Origin: Clostridium sp. AWRP
Lineage (GTDB): Bacteria; Bacillota; Clostridia; Clostridiales; Clostridiaceae
DNA length: 64,000 nucleotides
Reading direction: 5' to 3'
Assembly: GCF_004006395.2 (NCBI RefSeq)
Contig: NZ_CP029758.2
Coordinates: forward strand, 4,402,001 to 4,466,000
The position numbers were made by a program, and so were the translations under genes. Each line of letters opens with the position of its first letter. The first letter of the stretch is position 1. Shown here one piece after another: positions 27,801 to 34,555 of the stretch. Below the pieces are notes generated by a model that saw only the letters and a list, made by a program, of their open reading frames with translations, ran no database searches and was not told the DNA's origin.

Positions 27801-29359
27801 GTAACAATAAACTTCTTAGTGCCATCATTAAGATTGCTAAAATGCTTTATTAAATTAGTAATTCCATTAACTAATGGTAATAAACTTGGAAGTACATCCT
27901 GTCCAAAACTTACAGCTAATGCATGTACACTCTCTTTAAGTTCTTTAAATTTATTAGCAGGAGTATCCTTCATACTATCAGATAACTTTTTAACTTCACC
28001 TGTAGCGTTTCCGGCATGAGTAGATAAATCTCTAAGGTATCCTCCACCTTTATGAATTAAAACATTCCATGTAGATAATGACTCTTTCCCAAATAAAGTA
28101 GCTATAGCTGCCTGTTTTTGTTTATCAGTCCAACCTTGTGTACCATTCTGTATTTTATCTAATATAGTTGGCAAATCCTTCATTTGCCCTTTAGAATCAA
28201 ATACCTGAAGGTTCATTTCTTTCATTGCAGCACTCATTCGTTTAGAAGGATGAACTAAATTAACAAGCCCAGCCTTTAGTGCATTTGCGGCAGTACTTGC
28301 ATCAATACCATTACTTTGCAATTCACCTATAGCAGCAGCACCCTGCGTCATTGGGATCTTTAAAGCTGTGAATGTAGAACCCATAACACTGGCAGCTTCA
28401 CCTAAGCTTGTTATACTTGCCTTGGTATGATTACTTACATATGCAAAAGTATCTGCCATTTTAGACATATTGTTGGTTGTCTGTGCGGCATTATTGGTTT
28501 TCATTCCATAGGCTTCAAGGCTAGAACCTAATTGATCTATAACAGTCGCCAAGTCTTCATTTGCACCTCTGCTTGTATATAAAGCAGTATTCATAATTTT
28601 AATAGATTCACTACCAGAATAACCATCCTTAACTAACGTCAAAAGTCCTTTGTTTATATCATCTGTAGACTGTCCGAAATCCTCACTCCACTTTATGGAA
28701 TCCTGCGACATTTCTTTCATTAATGAATTTACCTGTGATATTGGTATTCCAGAAGCAGCAACTTCTTTTCTTATATCTGCCATCTGATGCTCAAAACTTG
28801 TTGCAGACTTTGCGGCTAAACCAAATGCCCCCAAAATAGGTGTAGTAAATTTCATAGTCATAGCTGATCCAACACTAATAGCTCCCTCTGCTATCTTTTT
28901 AAAATTTATTGAATCATTGGCTTTCTGAAGCTTTTTACTTTCATCTTCAAGCTGCTTATATTTAAGCTTCAAATCCATAACATGATTTTCAGCCTCTTTA
29001 TACTCAGTTGAATCTTTTCCAAATTCATCAGCAACACCTTTTAAAGCCTTTTGACTTTTCTCAAGTTCTGTAGATAGCGCCTGTAACTTACCTTTATAGT
29101 TTTCAAGGGCTTTATTGTTTATCTCTGTATTGCTTGCGGACTTCTTATTGTCCTCCATCCACAGTTGAAACTTTTTATCTAAGTTATCAAATACAGCACC
29201 TACATTTCTTCCTAACTTGGAAGCACTGTTTACTATCTTGCCAAATGTACTATCAAAGGTACTCCCTGTTTGTTTAGCTGTATTATCAACATCTTTCAGT
29301 TTATTTTTTACATCATTATCTTTCAGGAGAATAGAACCTACTAGACTAAATATTTCCAT
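24872..29359 (-). CDS. Tape measure protein with lytic transglycosylase domain
   Basis: Sets tail length and fills the tail tube. The 1495 residues include an N-terminal coiled coil (1-150), a TP901-type tape measure core (about 170-480), hydrophobic segments (about 515-590), and several short tandem repeats of the form VWNGIKTSI or IWNGIK (about 610-880). A C-terminal SLT lysozyme-like domain (about 1265-1370) has the catalytic Glu in IASRESGDP and the ATGLMQVLPSTFRGY motif. Such domains help penetrate peptidoglycan during DNA injection. Starts one base before the frameshifted chaperone stop. Confidence 0.93.
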   Translation of the reverse strand: MEIFSLVGSILLKDNDVKNKLKDVDNTAKQTGSTFDSTFGKIVNSASKLGRNVGAVFDNLDKKFQLWMEDNKKSASNTEINNKALENYKGKLQALSTELEKSQKALKGVADEFGKDSTEYKEAENHVMDLKLKYKQLEDESKKLQKANDSINFKKIAEGAISVGSAMTMKFTTPILGAFGLAAKSATSFEHQMADIRKEVAASGIPISQVNSLMKEMSQDSIKWSEDFGQSTDDINKGLLTLVKDGYSGSESIKIMNTALYTSRGANEDLATVIDQLGSSLEAYGMKTNNAAQTTNNMSKMADTFAYVSNHTKASITSLGEAASVMGSTFTALKIPMTQGAAAIGELQSNGIDASTAANALKAGLVNLVHPSKRMSAAMKEMNLQVFDSKGQMKDLPTILDKIQNGTQGWTDKQKQAAIATLFGKESLSTWNVLIHKGGGYLRDLSTHAGNATGEVKKLSDSMKDTPANKFKELKESVHALAVSFGQDVLPSLLPLVNGITNLIKHFSNLNDGTKKFIVTTLALVAGLGPVILIFGKTLDTIIKLHENIGKLQQGFTRLGGISGILGGALKALPFIAVVAGIAAAIAVGYELYKHWDQIKAKAGELKNSIATHFNNIKTSIANVWNSIKTSTINVWNGIKTSVLGVWNALKTSVTTIFNSIEATIVAVWNGIKTAIMTVITPIVNGVINLFNSMKTGIFNIFNGFKTFFIGIWQAIKTIFLGAVLLIIDLVTGNFTKLSQDAQLIWNDLKTAFSNIWNGIKEIFTGALQAIAAFLSTEWEGIKNITSTVWNGIKTFLSDLWNGLKSIASTAWNAMKEAISSIVTGTIETIKSIWNGIINFFKDLPSNLETLGRNMFDAMKNGISSVLSTIGGVVRNGFDDAINFLKNLPSEALQWGKDFIQGLINGIKSMIDGVGDTVKGIADKIRSFLHFSRPDEGPLHDYETWMPDFLQGLADGITKNKGIITKAMQGLTGAMSLGSGNSDQSTQYGQNLNKSLGQGIQDSQDKVIKPVDTLNTTITSKMAALVQSFIQHGQNSDINLGNGITTNSDATINPLTTLIATITTGIKTFVQSCIQHGQNTDTNLGNGITNKSGDVINAANKVTTTVGNNLDTFAKGSVKYGQETDTSIGNGVTNTIQTVVTAINSVTTKMGDILKSFASSCVSIGQSIGDSIASGMRASEANAASIAHELVQKILDAFTSPEGFDIHSPSRKLFQIGNYVIQGFINGLSSQDAVAIFQNKIMSMLSAAGAMSGNVAEWIMMGIMAEGAPLSWFLPLEMIASRESGDPGKLGTGNPGLINNIGVGNEYATGLMQVLPSTFRGYFGSDAGIFNPIMSVRAAIREIRESWGGNPYNIPGLMDGNGYLGYETGTNNATEGAHPVAENGFEIVLGKALRWFSGGETVLNNKDSMTLLDNIKNAVETVKSLGNMSFSSMPTIKTQETESIENKNTETKKQPVILKLVLQNGRELAEYMIDDINKLQGEIQLSKNRVALGRR

Positions 29360-30038
29360 TAGATTTTACCCCCTTTAGATTTATTAAAAGCATTTAGAAT
29401 ATCATCTGCCTGCTTGTAAATTTCTTCTTTTGTTTTAGGTTTTGGCTTTGACTCGTGTGGATCTCCTATCATTTGTTTTTTGAAATCTTCAAAATTTATG
29501 AAGTTATCCTTATCCATCCATGGATACTTAGCAAGCCACATATCCCAAACCATAGAATTTGTCTTTTCTTCATATGCCTTTTTAATTAATTCAAGTCCAT
29601 AATAAATATCTAAATCTAATACAGACGGACCATATCTACTTAAAAGTAAATCTAAGCACTCAACATCATCTATTTGAGTGCTGTAGATAAAAAATCGCCA
29701 AAACTCTCATCATCCATTATTTCTCCCAGCATTGCAAAAGTATCTTTTGGAGATTGGTCTGCAATTTCCTGTGCCTCTTTATCACTCAAACTACCTAAGA
29801 ACCTATATATCTCCTGTTCAGCATTTCCTATATTTTCAACAAATAAAAGCATTAAATCTGCTCTTAACCCCAGTAAAGCTTGTTTCTTTTCCTTTTCAGT
29901 TTTTCCAGTTACATCTTTTGCAATTTCTTTAAGTTCTTTTTTCATATTCATTTTCTTTATAATCCTAGTAAAACTAAACAAATCACTGGTCTTTAAATTT
30001 CTCTTTAATAATTTTTCCTTCTTCTTTTCCTCTGCCAT
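29359..30038 (-). CDS. Tail assembly chaperones, G and G-T by programmed -1 frameshift
   Basis: The zero frame (30038-29670) encodes a 122-residue helical protein of the gpG position, ending LSTALK. A second frame, open down to 29359, contains no good start until a Met with no ribosome site, but joins the first by a -1 shift at the heptamer T-TTT-TTA (29694-29688). The fusion would be about 226 residues: 117 from the first frame and about 109 from the second (YSTQIDDVECLDLLLSRYG onwards). Tape measure genes in siphophages are almost always preceded by such a G/GT pair, which binds and solubilises the tape measure. Sequence and position both support this reading. Confidence 0.85.
29688..29694 (-). 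promoter_or_regulatory. -1 ribosomal frameshift heptamer
   Basis: U UUU UUA in the zero frame (codons TTT, TTA after GAT), a canonical X-XXY-YYZ slippery site, five codons before the zero-frame stop. Confidence 0.8.
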
Positions 30039-30061
30039 TTCCCTTACCTCCTAAAATAAAA

Positions 30062-30083
30062 AAACACCCTATTAAGAGTGTTT
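30062..30083 (-). terminator. Terminator after the major tail protein gene
   Basis: AAACACTC-TTAATA-GGGTGTTT (one mismatch) followed on the minus strand by TTTTTATTTT. It probably reduces transcription from the abundant tube protein gene into the chaperone and tape measure genes. Confidence 0.7.
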
Positions 30084-30086
30084 AAC

Positions 30087-30980
30087 TTAAACATTTGGGA
30101 CATTTATTGTCGCAAATGTATCCAATACAATGCCACTAGCTGATTGAACTTGTTTACTATCATCTGTAGGTTTTGTATATGAAAGTGCAACTGTTTGTCC
30201 AGAAGCTATGGCCGTAGTTAAGGTAAGTTCTATTGTCTTTGTGTTTGATGTTCCCCTTGCGGCTGCTGTAATTACATCACCTGATCCTGATATTGTAGCT
30301 ACAAAACCATCTTTAGGAACTGTTTCAGCTACATCATCATTCATAGTTAAAACTATTTTTCCACCTGAAACTGCTGCACTAGAAACTATAAAACCATCAT
30401 CCTCAGTAAGTTTTGGATAATAAATTTTATAAGGAAGTTCTTGCGGTTTTGATGGGTCTGCATGAGCCGTAAATGTTACGTCTAATGTGTTATCCTTAGA
30501 ATCCTGAGGCTTTATTTGTAGTCCATCCAAGCAAAGCGCATTATAAATAACAATTATTACTGGCTTTGAACTTCCTGAAAGAGTACCAACCCAAGCTAAA
30601 TTCTGTATATAATCACTATCCGCAATTATAGTTTTTCCAGTTATAATATCATAATTGGAATCACTTGCACTATCTATGTTTGCAATAAGTGCTGCCGCTA
30701 AAATTTCTTTTGTAATCTCAATAAAGTTGCATTTCAGTGTCGTTGTAATACTGTCAATCACCTCCATACCCTTTGCATTGGCTGCCTTAACACCATCCAC
30801 CTTTATCTGCCTTGTTTTAGCCTTTGCATCAAACTCATTTCCACCACTTGTTGCACCAACAACCGTTTGACTAGGCAATCCGAAATTCTTATAAATCGCA
30901 CCTGCATCAAGTACAAGATGTTCCATAGTTTTCTCATTAAATCCTGTTGTTTGCAACCCTGTTGTATCTATATCGGACAT
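30087..30980 (-). CDS. Major tail (tube) protein with Ig-like C-terminal domain
   Basis: A 297-residue protein. Residues 1-190 resemble phage tail tube proteins (LVLDAGAIYKNFGLPSQT, TRQIKVDGVKAANAKGM, and TLDVTFTAHADPSKP). The C-terminal 95 residues (VSSAAVSGGKIVLTMNDDVA and SGQTVALSYTKPTDDSKQV) look like a SwmB/Ig-like beta domain, of the kind that decorates tail tubes. Position between tail terminator and chaperone genes, and the strong terminator just after it, fit a highly expressed tube protein. Confidence 0.82.
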   Translation of the reverse strand: MSDIDTTGLQTTGFNEKTMEHLVLDAGAIYKNFGLPSQTVVGATSGGNEFDAKAKTRQIKVDGVKAANAKGMEVIDSITTTLKCNFIEITKEILAAALIANIDSASDSNYDIITGKTIIADSDYIQNLAWVGTLSGSSKPVIIVIYNALCLDGLQIKPQDSKDNTLDVTFTAHADPSKPQELPYKIYYPKLTEDDGFIVSSAAVSGGKIVLTMNDDVAETVPKDGFVATISGSGDVITAAARGTSNTKTIELTLTTAIASGQTVALSYTKPTDDSKQVQSASGIVLDTFATINVPNV

Positions 30981-30986
30981 TTCTCA

Positions 30987-31365
30987 TCATCCTTTCTCGT
31001 ATAATTTCACTAAAAATTTAAGCTCCCTGCGTTGGATATTTATAACCGGGTCCGGAAGCTTCAATCTAAATGGTTTATCCTTAAAAATTTGCATCAACAT
31101 ACTGTCAGTTTTTATTATTTTTTTATCAAGTATTTTTACCAAATTGTCTGCAATTGTTTCTATTTCCTCGACTTGACCGGATTTATTATTCCAAATATCA
31201 ATTTGAAGTTGATTGAGGTCGCTATATTCATTGTTAGCGGAAACGTTAGGGAAAATTAAATTCTGCATATGGATATACTTTTTCTTCGCTTGTAGGATAA
31301 TGTTCTGCGTAAGAATCAACTACCGGATTAATTAAAGAAAATATCACATCATACAAATTTAACAT
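30987..31365 (-). CDS. Tail terminator-like protein, needs a +1 shift at CCC-TAA
   Basis: The gene starts at the ATG at 31365 behind GGGAGG (MLNLYDVIFSLINPVVDSY). That frame stops after 39 codons at TTT-CCC-TAA (stop 31248-31246). The frame one base further on continues without a gap as NVSANNEYSDLNQLQIDIW to 30987, giving a joined protein of about 125 residues, the usual size of tail completion proteins. An independent start for the second frame is not supported, since no ribosome site lies before its first Met. This may be an ordinary one-base insertion, a sequencing error, or programmed +1 shifting at CCC-stop as described for Listeria phage PSA. Confidence 0.65.
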
Positions 31366-31366
31366 C

Positions 31367-31747
31367 TTATTTTCCTCCCATATTAACTTTTATTTTCTGC
31401 CCTGCTATTTCCTCAATCTTACCTAAGTTATCCATTACTGAAGGTTCTAAGAATGGTTGAGCTGGCATTTTGGACGTACCCTTTTCAACCCATGCAGCAT
31501 AAGGCTCGCGCTTTTTATTTACTACTGCATTAGTAGCACCAACATCAACACCATTATTATCGTCATGCACTTTAAAATCAATATTTCTTCTAAGTCTGCC
31601 CGGGTCTATATCGCCATCTTCTTTTTTTCCTACTGGTGCTCTTAATTGTGCTTCAGCTTTTACAAAAGCCCCTATAGTAGTAAGTGCATCTTTCTTTGCT
31701 TTTTCTAAAGCACTTAAAACATTATTAAGATTACTTTTATATGGCAA
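31367..31747 (-). CDS. HK97 gp10-like head-tail connector
   Basis: A 126-residue protein of the HK97-gp10/SPP1-gp16 tail completion type: helical start (NNVLSALEKAKKDALTTIGAF), RAPVGKKEDGDIDPGRLRRN and AAWVEKGTSKMPAQPFLEPS are typical phrases. It overlaps the upstream gene by 11 bases and ends two bases before the ATG of the tail terminator gene. Role: joins head and tail. Confidence 0.82.
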   Translation of the reverse strand: MPYKSNLNNVLSALEKAKKDALTTIGAFVKAEAQLRAPVGKKEDGDIDPGRLRRNIDFKVHDDNNGVDVGATNAVVNKKREPYAAWVEKGTSKMPAQPFLEPSVMDNLGKIEEIAGQKIKVNMGGK

Positions 31748-32057
31748 GGCACATCACCTCCATGTATCCATCATCCCAAGGTATAGACTTAACCTCATAT
31801 GCCTCAGTTTGATTTTGTTTATTCAAATATTTTAATATGGTACCGATTTTTATACTAGGCTCAAAATCATCAATAAATATCCTTTTATTCACTTTAATGT
31901 CGTAGCCGTATTTCTTAAGTAAAAGCTCCTGACTATAAGGCTGTATATCACAATCAATATCTTTAACTTTATTTTCTCCACCTGGTACCCAAGAACCATG
32001 GCTATCTTGATGCCCTTCTGTTTTTACATAGATACCAACTGTAAAATCACATTTCAT
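31737..32057 (-). CDS. Head closure / head-tail adaptor protein
   Basis: A 106-residue protein with the small beta-barrel pattern of phage head-tail joining proteins (VKTEGHQDSHGSWVPGGE, EAYEVKSIPWDDGYMEVMC). It stands between the connector and gp10-like genes, the usual place for the stopper protein, and overlaps both. Confidence 0.72.
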   Translation of the reverse strand: MKCDFTVGIYVKTEGHQDSHGSWVPGGENKVKDIDCDIQPYSQELLLKKYGYDIKVNKRIFIDDFEPSIKIGTILKYLNKQNQTEAYEVKSIPWDDGYMEVMCLAI

Positions 32058-32371
32058 TATCCCATCATCCTCACATATGGAACCGGGAGCAAATTTTTTA
32101 CATTCTCGCTTAAGCTGTTTTCATATGTTCCACTTCTGCTGCCTTGAGAATATTGTTTTGTTGCTTCATTCCCTTTTCTGTCGAATTGCTCCATTACATA
32201 ACATACAACGGCATCCTGATAAACTGTTGCAATATCGGTAGCATCATCAATTCTTAAATTAAGATGCTCTTTAATAAGAGTTACGGCTCTGCGAATATAA
32301 ATTTTTATTACACCATCATGTGAACTATCTTGCCATCCTTTTAATTCCTTAACATCATCCATAGCTGCCAT
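32057..32371 (-). CDS. Head-tail connector (gp6/gp15-like adaptor)
   Basis: A 104-residue, mainly helical protein (IYIRRAVTLIKEHLNLR, YQDAVVCYVMEQFDRKGNEA) that matches the phage DNA-packaging adaptor family binding the portal. It is the first gene after the capsid group's internal terminator and overlaps the downstream gene by one base. Confidence 0.75.
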   Translation of the reverse strand: MAAMDDVKELKGWQDSSHDGVIKIYIRRAVTLIKEHLNLRIDDATDIATVYQDAVVCYVMEQFDRKGNEATKQYSQGSRSGTYENSLSENVKNLLPVPYVRMMG

Positions 32372-32392
32372 AAGATCACCTCCAAATAAAAA

Positions 32393-32420
32393 AGAGAGTG
32401 ATTATTTTTCCTCACTCTCT
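32393..32420 (-). terminator. Terminator after the capsid-associated gene
   Basis: AGAGAGTG and CACTCTCT pair around a 12-base loop, followed on the minus strand by TTTTTTATTT. The stem includes the last codons of the 77-residue gene. It probably lowers expression of connector genes relative to capsid. Confidence 0.75.
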
Positions 32421-32635
32421 AATCCCTTCAAAATTGCAATCAAATCTTCCTTTTTCATACTGGAATAACCTTCAATATTCTTTTCTTTAGCTGCTTGTTT
32501 CAGGTCATTATAAATCATATCATCATAATCAGGTTTTACTTCCCCAATTTCTTTAAAACCCTGACTTTCGAGTCTTGATTTTTCCTCCTCTGTCTCAACC
32601 TTCCTAATAACATTTAAATTCTGTAGTTTAAACAT
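32402..32635 (-). CDS. Small protein with Rho-N/SAP-like C-terminal helices
   Basis: A 77-residue protein. The C-terminal half (NDLKQAAKEKNIEGYSSMKK, EDLIAILKGL) has the helix-extended-loop-helix pattern of Rho N-terminal or SAP/HeH domains common in a small gene after phage capsid genes. The start overlaps the capsid stop (TAATG). It may bind DNA or decorate the head; function unknown. Confidence 0.6.
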   Translation of the reverse strand: MFKLQNLNVIRKVETEEEKSRLESQGFKEIGEVKPDYDDMIYNDLKQAAKEKNIEGYSSMKKEDLIAILKGLESEEK

Positions 32636-33558
32636 TATGCCAATGCCTCCTTTATATTTACAGATATAGCATCAAATTTATTATCTGGAATCCAAAGATC
32701 ATGATATTTTCTATAGTCCATCTTATAGCCATCTGCATCTTGTACTTGTTCCGGAGTAAATATCTTCATGTTATCGGTTTTTGAAACTGCTATAGGTACA
32801 TTTTGAGCGCATATAATCCAGTTAATATTTTTAGCAGCTGTATCTGGCGTAAAACCGCCTTGTGTCTGTCCAGTAGTCCTTCCATCCCTAAATAAGTAAG
32901 CCGTCTTAAGTCTCGCACTTGGCACTGAAATTATAGGACAATCGTCTATCATGGAGACTTTAGTTGTATAAGCTCCACTTGCAAATTCAGTAACTACTAA
33001 TTGTTTGGCTATTTCTTTTGAACTTTCAAGAATAGCTTTAGTCGTCCTGCTCATAATAATTATAAGAGGAATATCTCCTATTACATCTTGTATCTTTACT
33101 ATATCAGCTTTTAAATTCTCCAATATAGTATCTGCTACAGGAGTATATCCGCCAACTGCTTTACCTTTTGCTATAGCTAAACTTGCTATCTTAGAGTATC
33201 TATAAGCATCAACTTCAGGTATAATTTGAAGTCTCTGGAATTGTGCCATTACAGTTGAAGCGTTAACAACAAAATTACTCTCATTTACATCCATGGAATC
33301 AAGTACAAACTGTTTACCTCTATCTTGCGTCATAGTCATGGTCTCATAATCCAATGAAACTGATCCACCCGGATAACCTAGTTGTCTATCATAGTTACCA
33401 AGCCCATCCATACTGATTTTAGGTATCTTAATTTCCTTTCCACCATTGTAAATAACTTGTCCTGCATTTGCTTCCATCCATCCACTTGTTGACTGCTGAA
33501 CCATTTGCGTGTCTAACGCTGTCATAAATAAAGTTGCATAATTAATTGTATTTGTCAT
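32635..33558 (-). CDS. Major capsid protein
   Basis: A 307-residue HK97-fold coat protein by its position after the scaffold and its text: INYATLFMTALDTQMVQQST at the start, then ANAGQVIYNGGKEIKIPKIS, DGLGNYDRQLGY and LDYETMTMTQDRGKQFVLDS, phrases seen across Firmicute siphophage capsids. Lacks a prohead protease target; none of the neighbours is a protease, so maturation would rely on the separate scaffold protein. Confidence 0.85.
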   Translation of the reverse strand: MTNTINYATLFMTALDTQMVQQSTSGWMEANAGQVIYNGGKEIKIPKISMDGLGNYDRQLGYPGGSVSLDYETMTMTQDRGKQFVLDSMDVNESNFVVNASTVMAQFQRLQIIPEVDAYRYSKIASLAIAKGKAVGGYTPVADTILENLKADIVKIQDVIGDIPLIIIMSRTTKAILESSKEIAKQLVVTEFASGAYTTKVSMIDDCPIISVPSARLKTAYLFRDGRTTGQTQGGFTPDTAAKNINWIICAQNVPIAVSKTDNMKIFTPEQVQDADGYKMDYRKYHDLWIPDNKFDAISVNIKEALA

Positions 33559-33573
33559 ATTTCATCATCCTCT

Positions 33574-34170
33574 CTATTCTTTAATCCCAAATAAGGAATT
33601 TATCTGTCCCTTAACGGCTTCTTCAGTTGGCTCTGCACCACCTTGTCCGCCTGGTTTATAAGTACCATCTTTTAATATTTCTGTCTTTATAGCTTCATCA
33701 TGTGTTGAAAATACCTTTTCTAAGGTTTCAAGATTTTTATTTGTGGTATCTTCATCAGCTCCAACAATAAAATTAACCAAATCAGTAGGAAGTTTTTTCT
33801 CTGTCATGGTCTTAAGAGCTTTATTGGTTAAATCTTTCTTAAGATTTTCTTTTTGCATATCTTCAAACTGTTTTTTCAGTTTTGCAATTTCAGTATCCTT
33901 TGGATCAGCTTCAGGGTGCTGCTTTTTATATTCTTCATCAACTAAGTTTTGAAGATTATTTTTCTTAAAAGTTTCAATACCATCAGTAACACGTTTATCC
34001 GCAACACTCTGTAAATATGTTTTACCCTCGTCATTTTCCTCCAAGAACTTTTTAACTCCATCAAGTTTTATTTCTGGTTCTGTAGCCTTTAAACCCTTGA
34101 CATAGTTTGTAAGGGTATCCCCACCTTTTGTAACGGCATCTGTTAACGCTTTTATTTCTTCTTGTGTCAT
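33574..34170 (-). CDS. Scaffold protein
   Basis: A 198-residue acidic, largely coiled-coil protein (long Lys/Glu-rich helix at about 75-115, ADPKDTEIAKLKKQFEDMQK), the typical composition of phage scaffolds of the DUF4355/gp20 type. It stands directly before the capsid gene. The C-terminus (EEAVKGQINSLFGIKE) resembles the capsid-binding end of related scaffolds. Confidence 0.78.
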   Translation of the reverse strand: MTQEEIKALTDAVTKGGDTLTNYVKGLKATEPEIKLDGVKKFLEENDEGKTYLQSVADKRVTDGIETFKKNNLQNLVDEEYKKQHPEADPKDTEIAKLKKQFEDMQKENLKKDLTNKALKTMTEKKLPTDLVNFIVGADEDTTNKNLETLEKVFSTHDEAIKTEILKDGTYKPGGQGGAEPTEEAVKGQINSLFGIKE

Positions 34171-34239
34171 TTATATTCACTCCTTAATATAGTCCTTACA
34201 GTTCTTATGCCCTGTAAGTCCAATTTTTACAAAATAAAA

Positions 34240-34259
34240 AAGTCTTATTTCTAAGACTT
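34240..34259 (-). terminator. Terminator, second of a tandem pair
   Basis: AAGTCTTA-GAAA-TAAGACTT followed by TTTTATTTT on the minus strand; a classic stem and U-run upstream of the scaffold gene. Confidence 0.8.
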
Positions 34260-34276
34260 AAATTTTAAGCATAATA

Positions 34277-34312
34277 AAAGCACCTACTGTTTTTTCTTAG
34301 TAAGTGCTTTTA
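34277..34312 (-). terminator. Terminator, first of a tandem pair
   Basis: AAAAGCAC and GTGCTTTT enclose an imperfect inner stem (ACTTACT/AGTAGGT), followed by ATTATG. It overlaps the stop of the 81-residue gene. Together with the next terminator it separates the packaging/MuF genes from scaffold and capsid, so a promoter is expected in 34171-34240. Confidence 0.65.
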
Positions 34313-34555
34313 ACCAATTGTTATGAATTTCTCATCAGGCGCATTTTCTTTTACTATCACTCTATAAACATGGGTGAAAAATTTCTGTACACTTTTAGAT
34401 GTATCATTTAACGCTAATTTTGAACAGTTAATCTTTTTAGTTTTCTTATTATATTCGATTTGTCCATCTAAAAGATCACTTTCTTTACTATAAGCATATA
34501 TTATTTTTTCTGTATCATCTTTTATTTTTTTTAGATGCCACCACACACTAATCAT
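34310..34555 (-). CDS. Small protein overlapping the MuF gene, possible immunity protein
   Basis: An 81-residue protein of no family that I recognise. It starts inside the end of the MuF-domain gene (8-base overlap) and is followed by two terminators. It has alternating short beta strands (GQIEYNKKTKKINCSKLAL) and a helix with Phe/His residues (SVQKFFTHVYRVIVKE). Small genes directly after MuF proteins with extra C-terminal domains often encode immunity proteins in phage-borne polymorphic toxins. That role is inferred from the arrangement alone. Confidence 0.5.
   Translation of the reverse strand: MISVWWHLKKIKDDTEKIIYAYSKESDLLDGQIEYNKKTKKINCSKLALNDTSKSVQKFFTHVYRVIVKENAPDEKFITIG

Noticed and set aside
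24872..29359. Tandem DNA repeats within the tape measure gene as a mobile or satellite repeat
   Set aside because: The VWNGIKTSI-type repeats are protein-level repeats normal for tape measure proteins and diverge at the DNA level.
29359..29553. Independent 64-residue gene
   Set aside because: Its Met has no ribosome site and the frame extends well upstream into the chaperone gene; it is best read as the end of the frameshift product.
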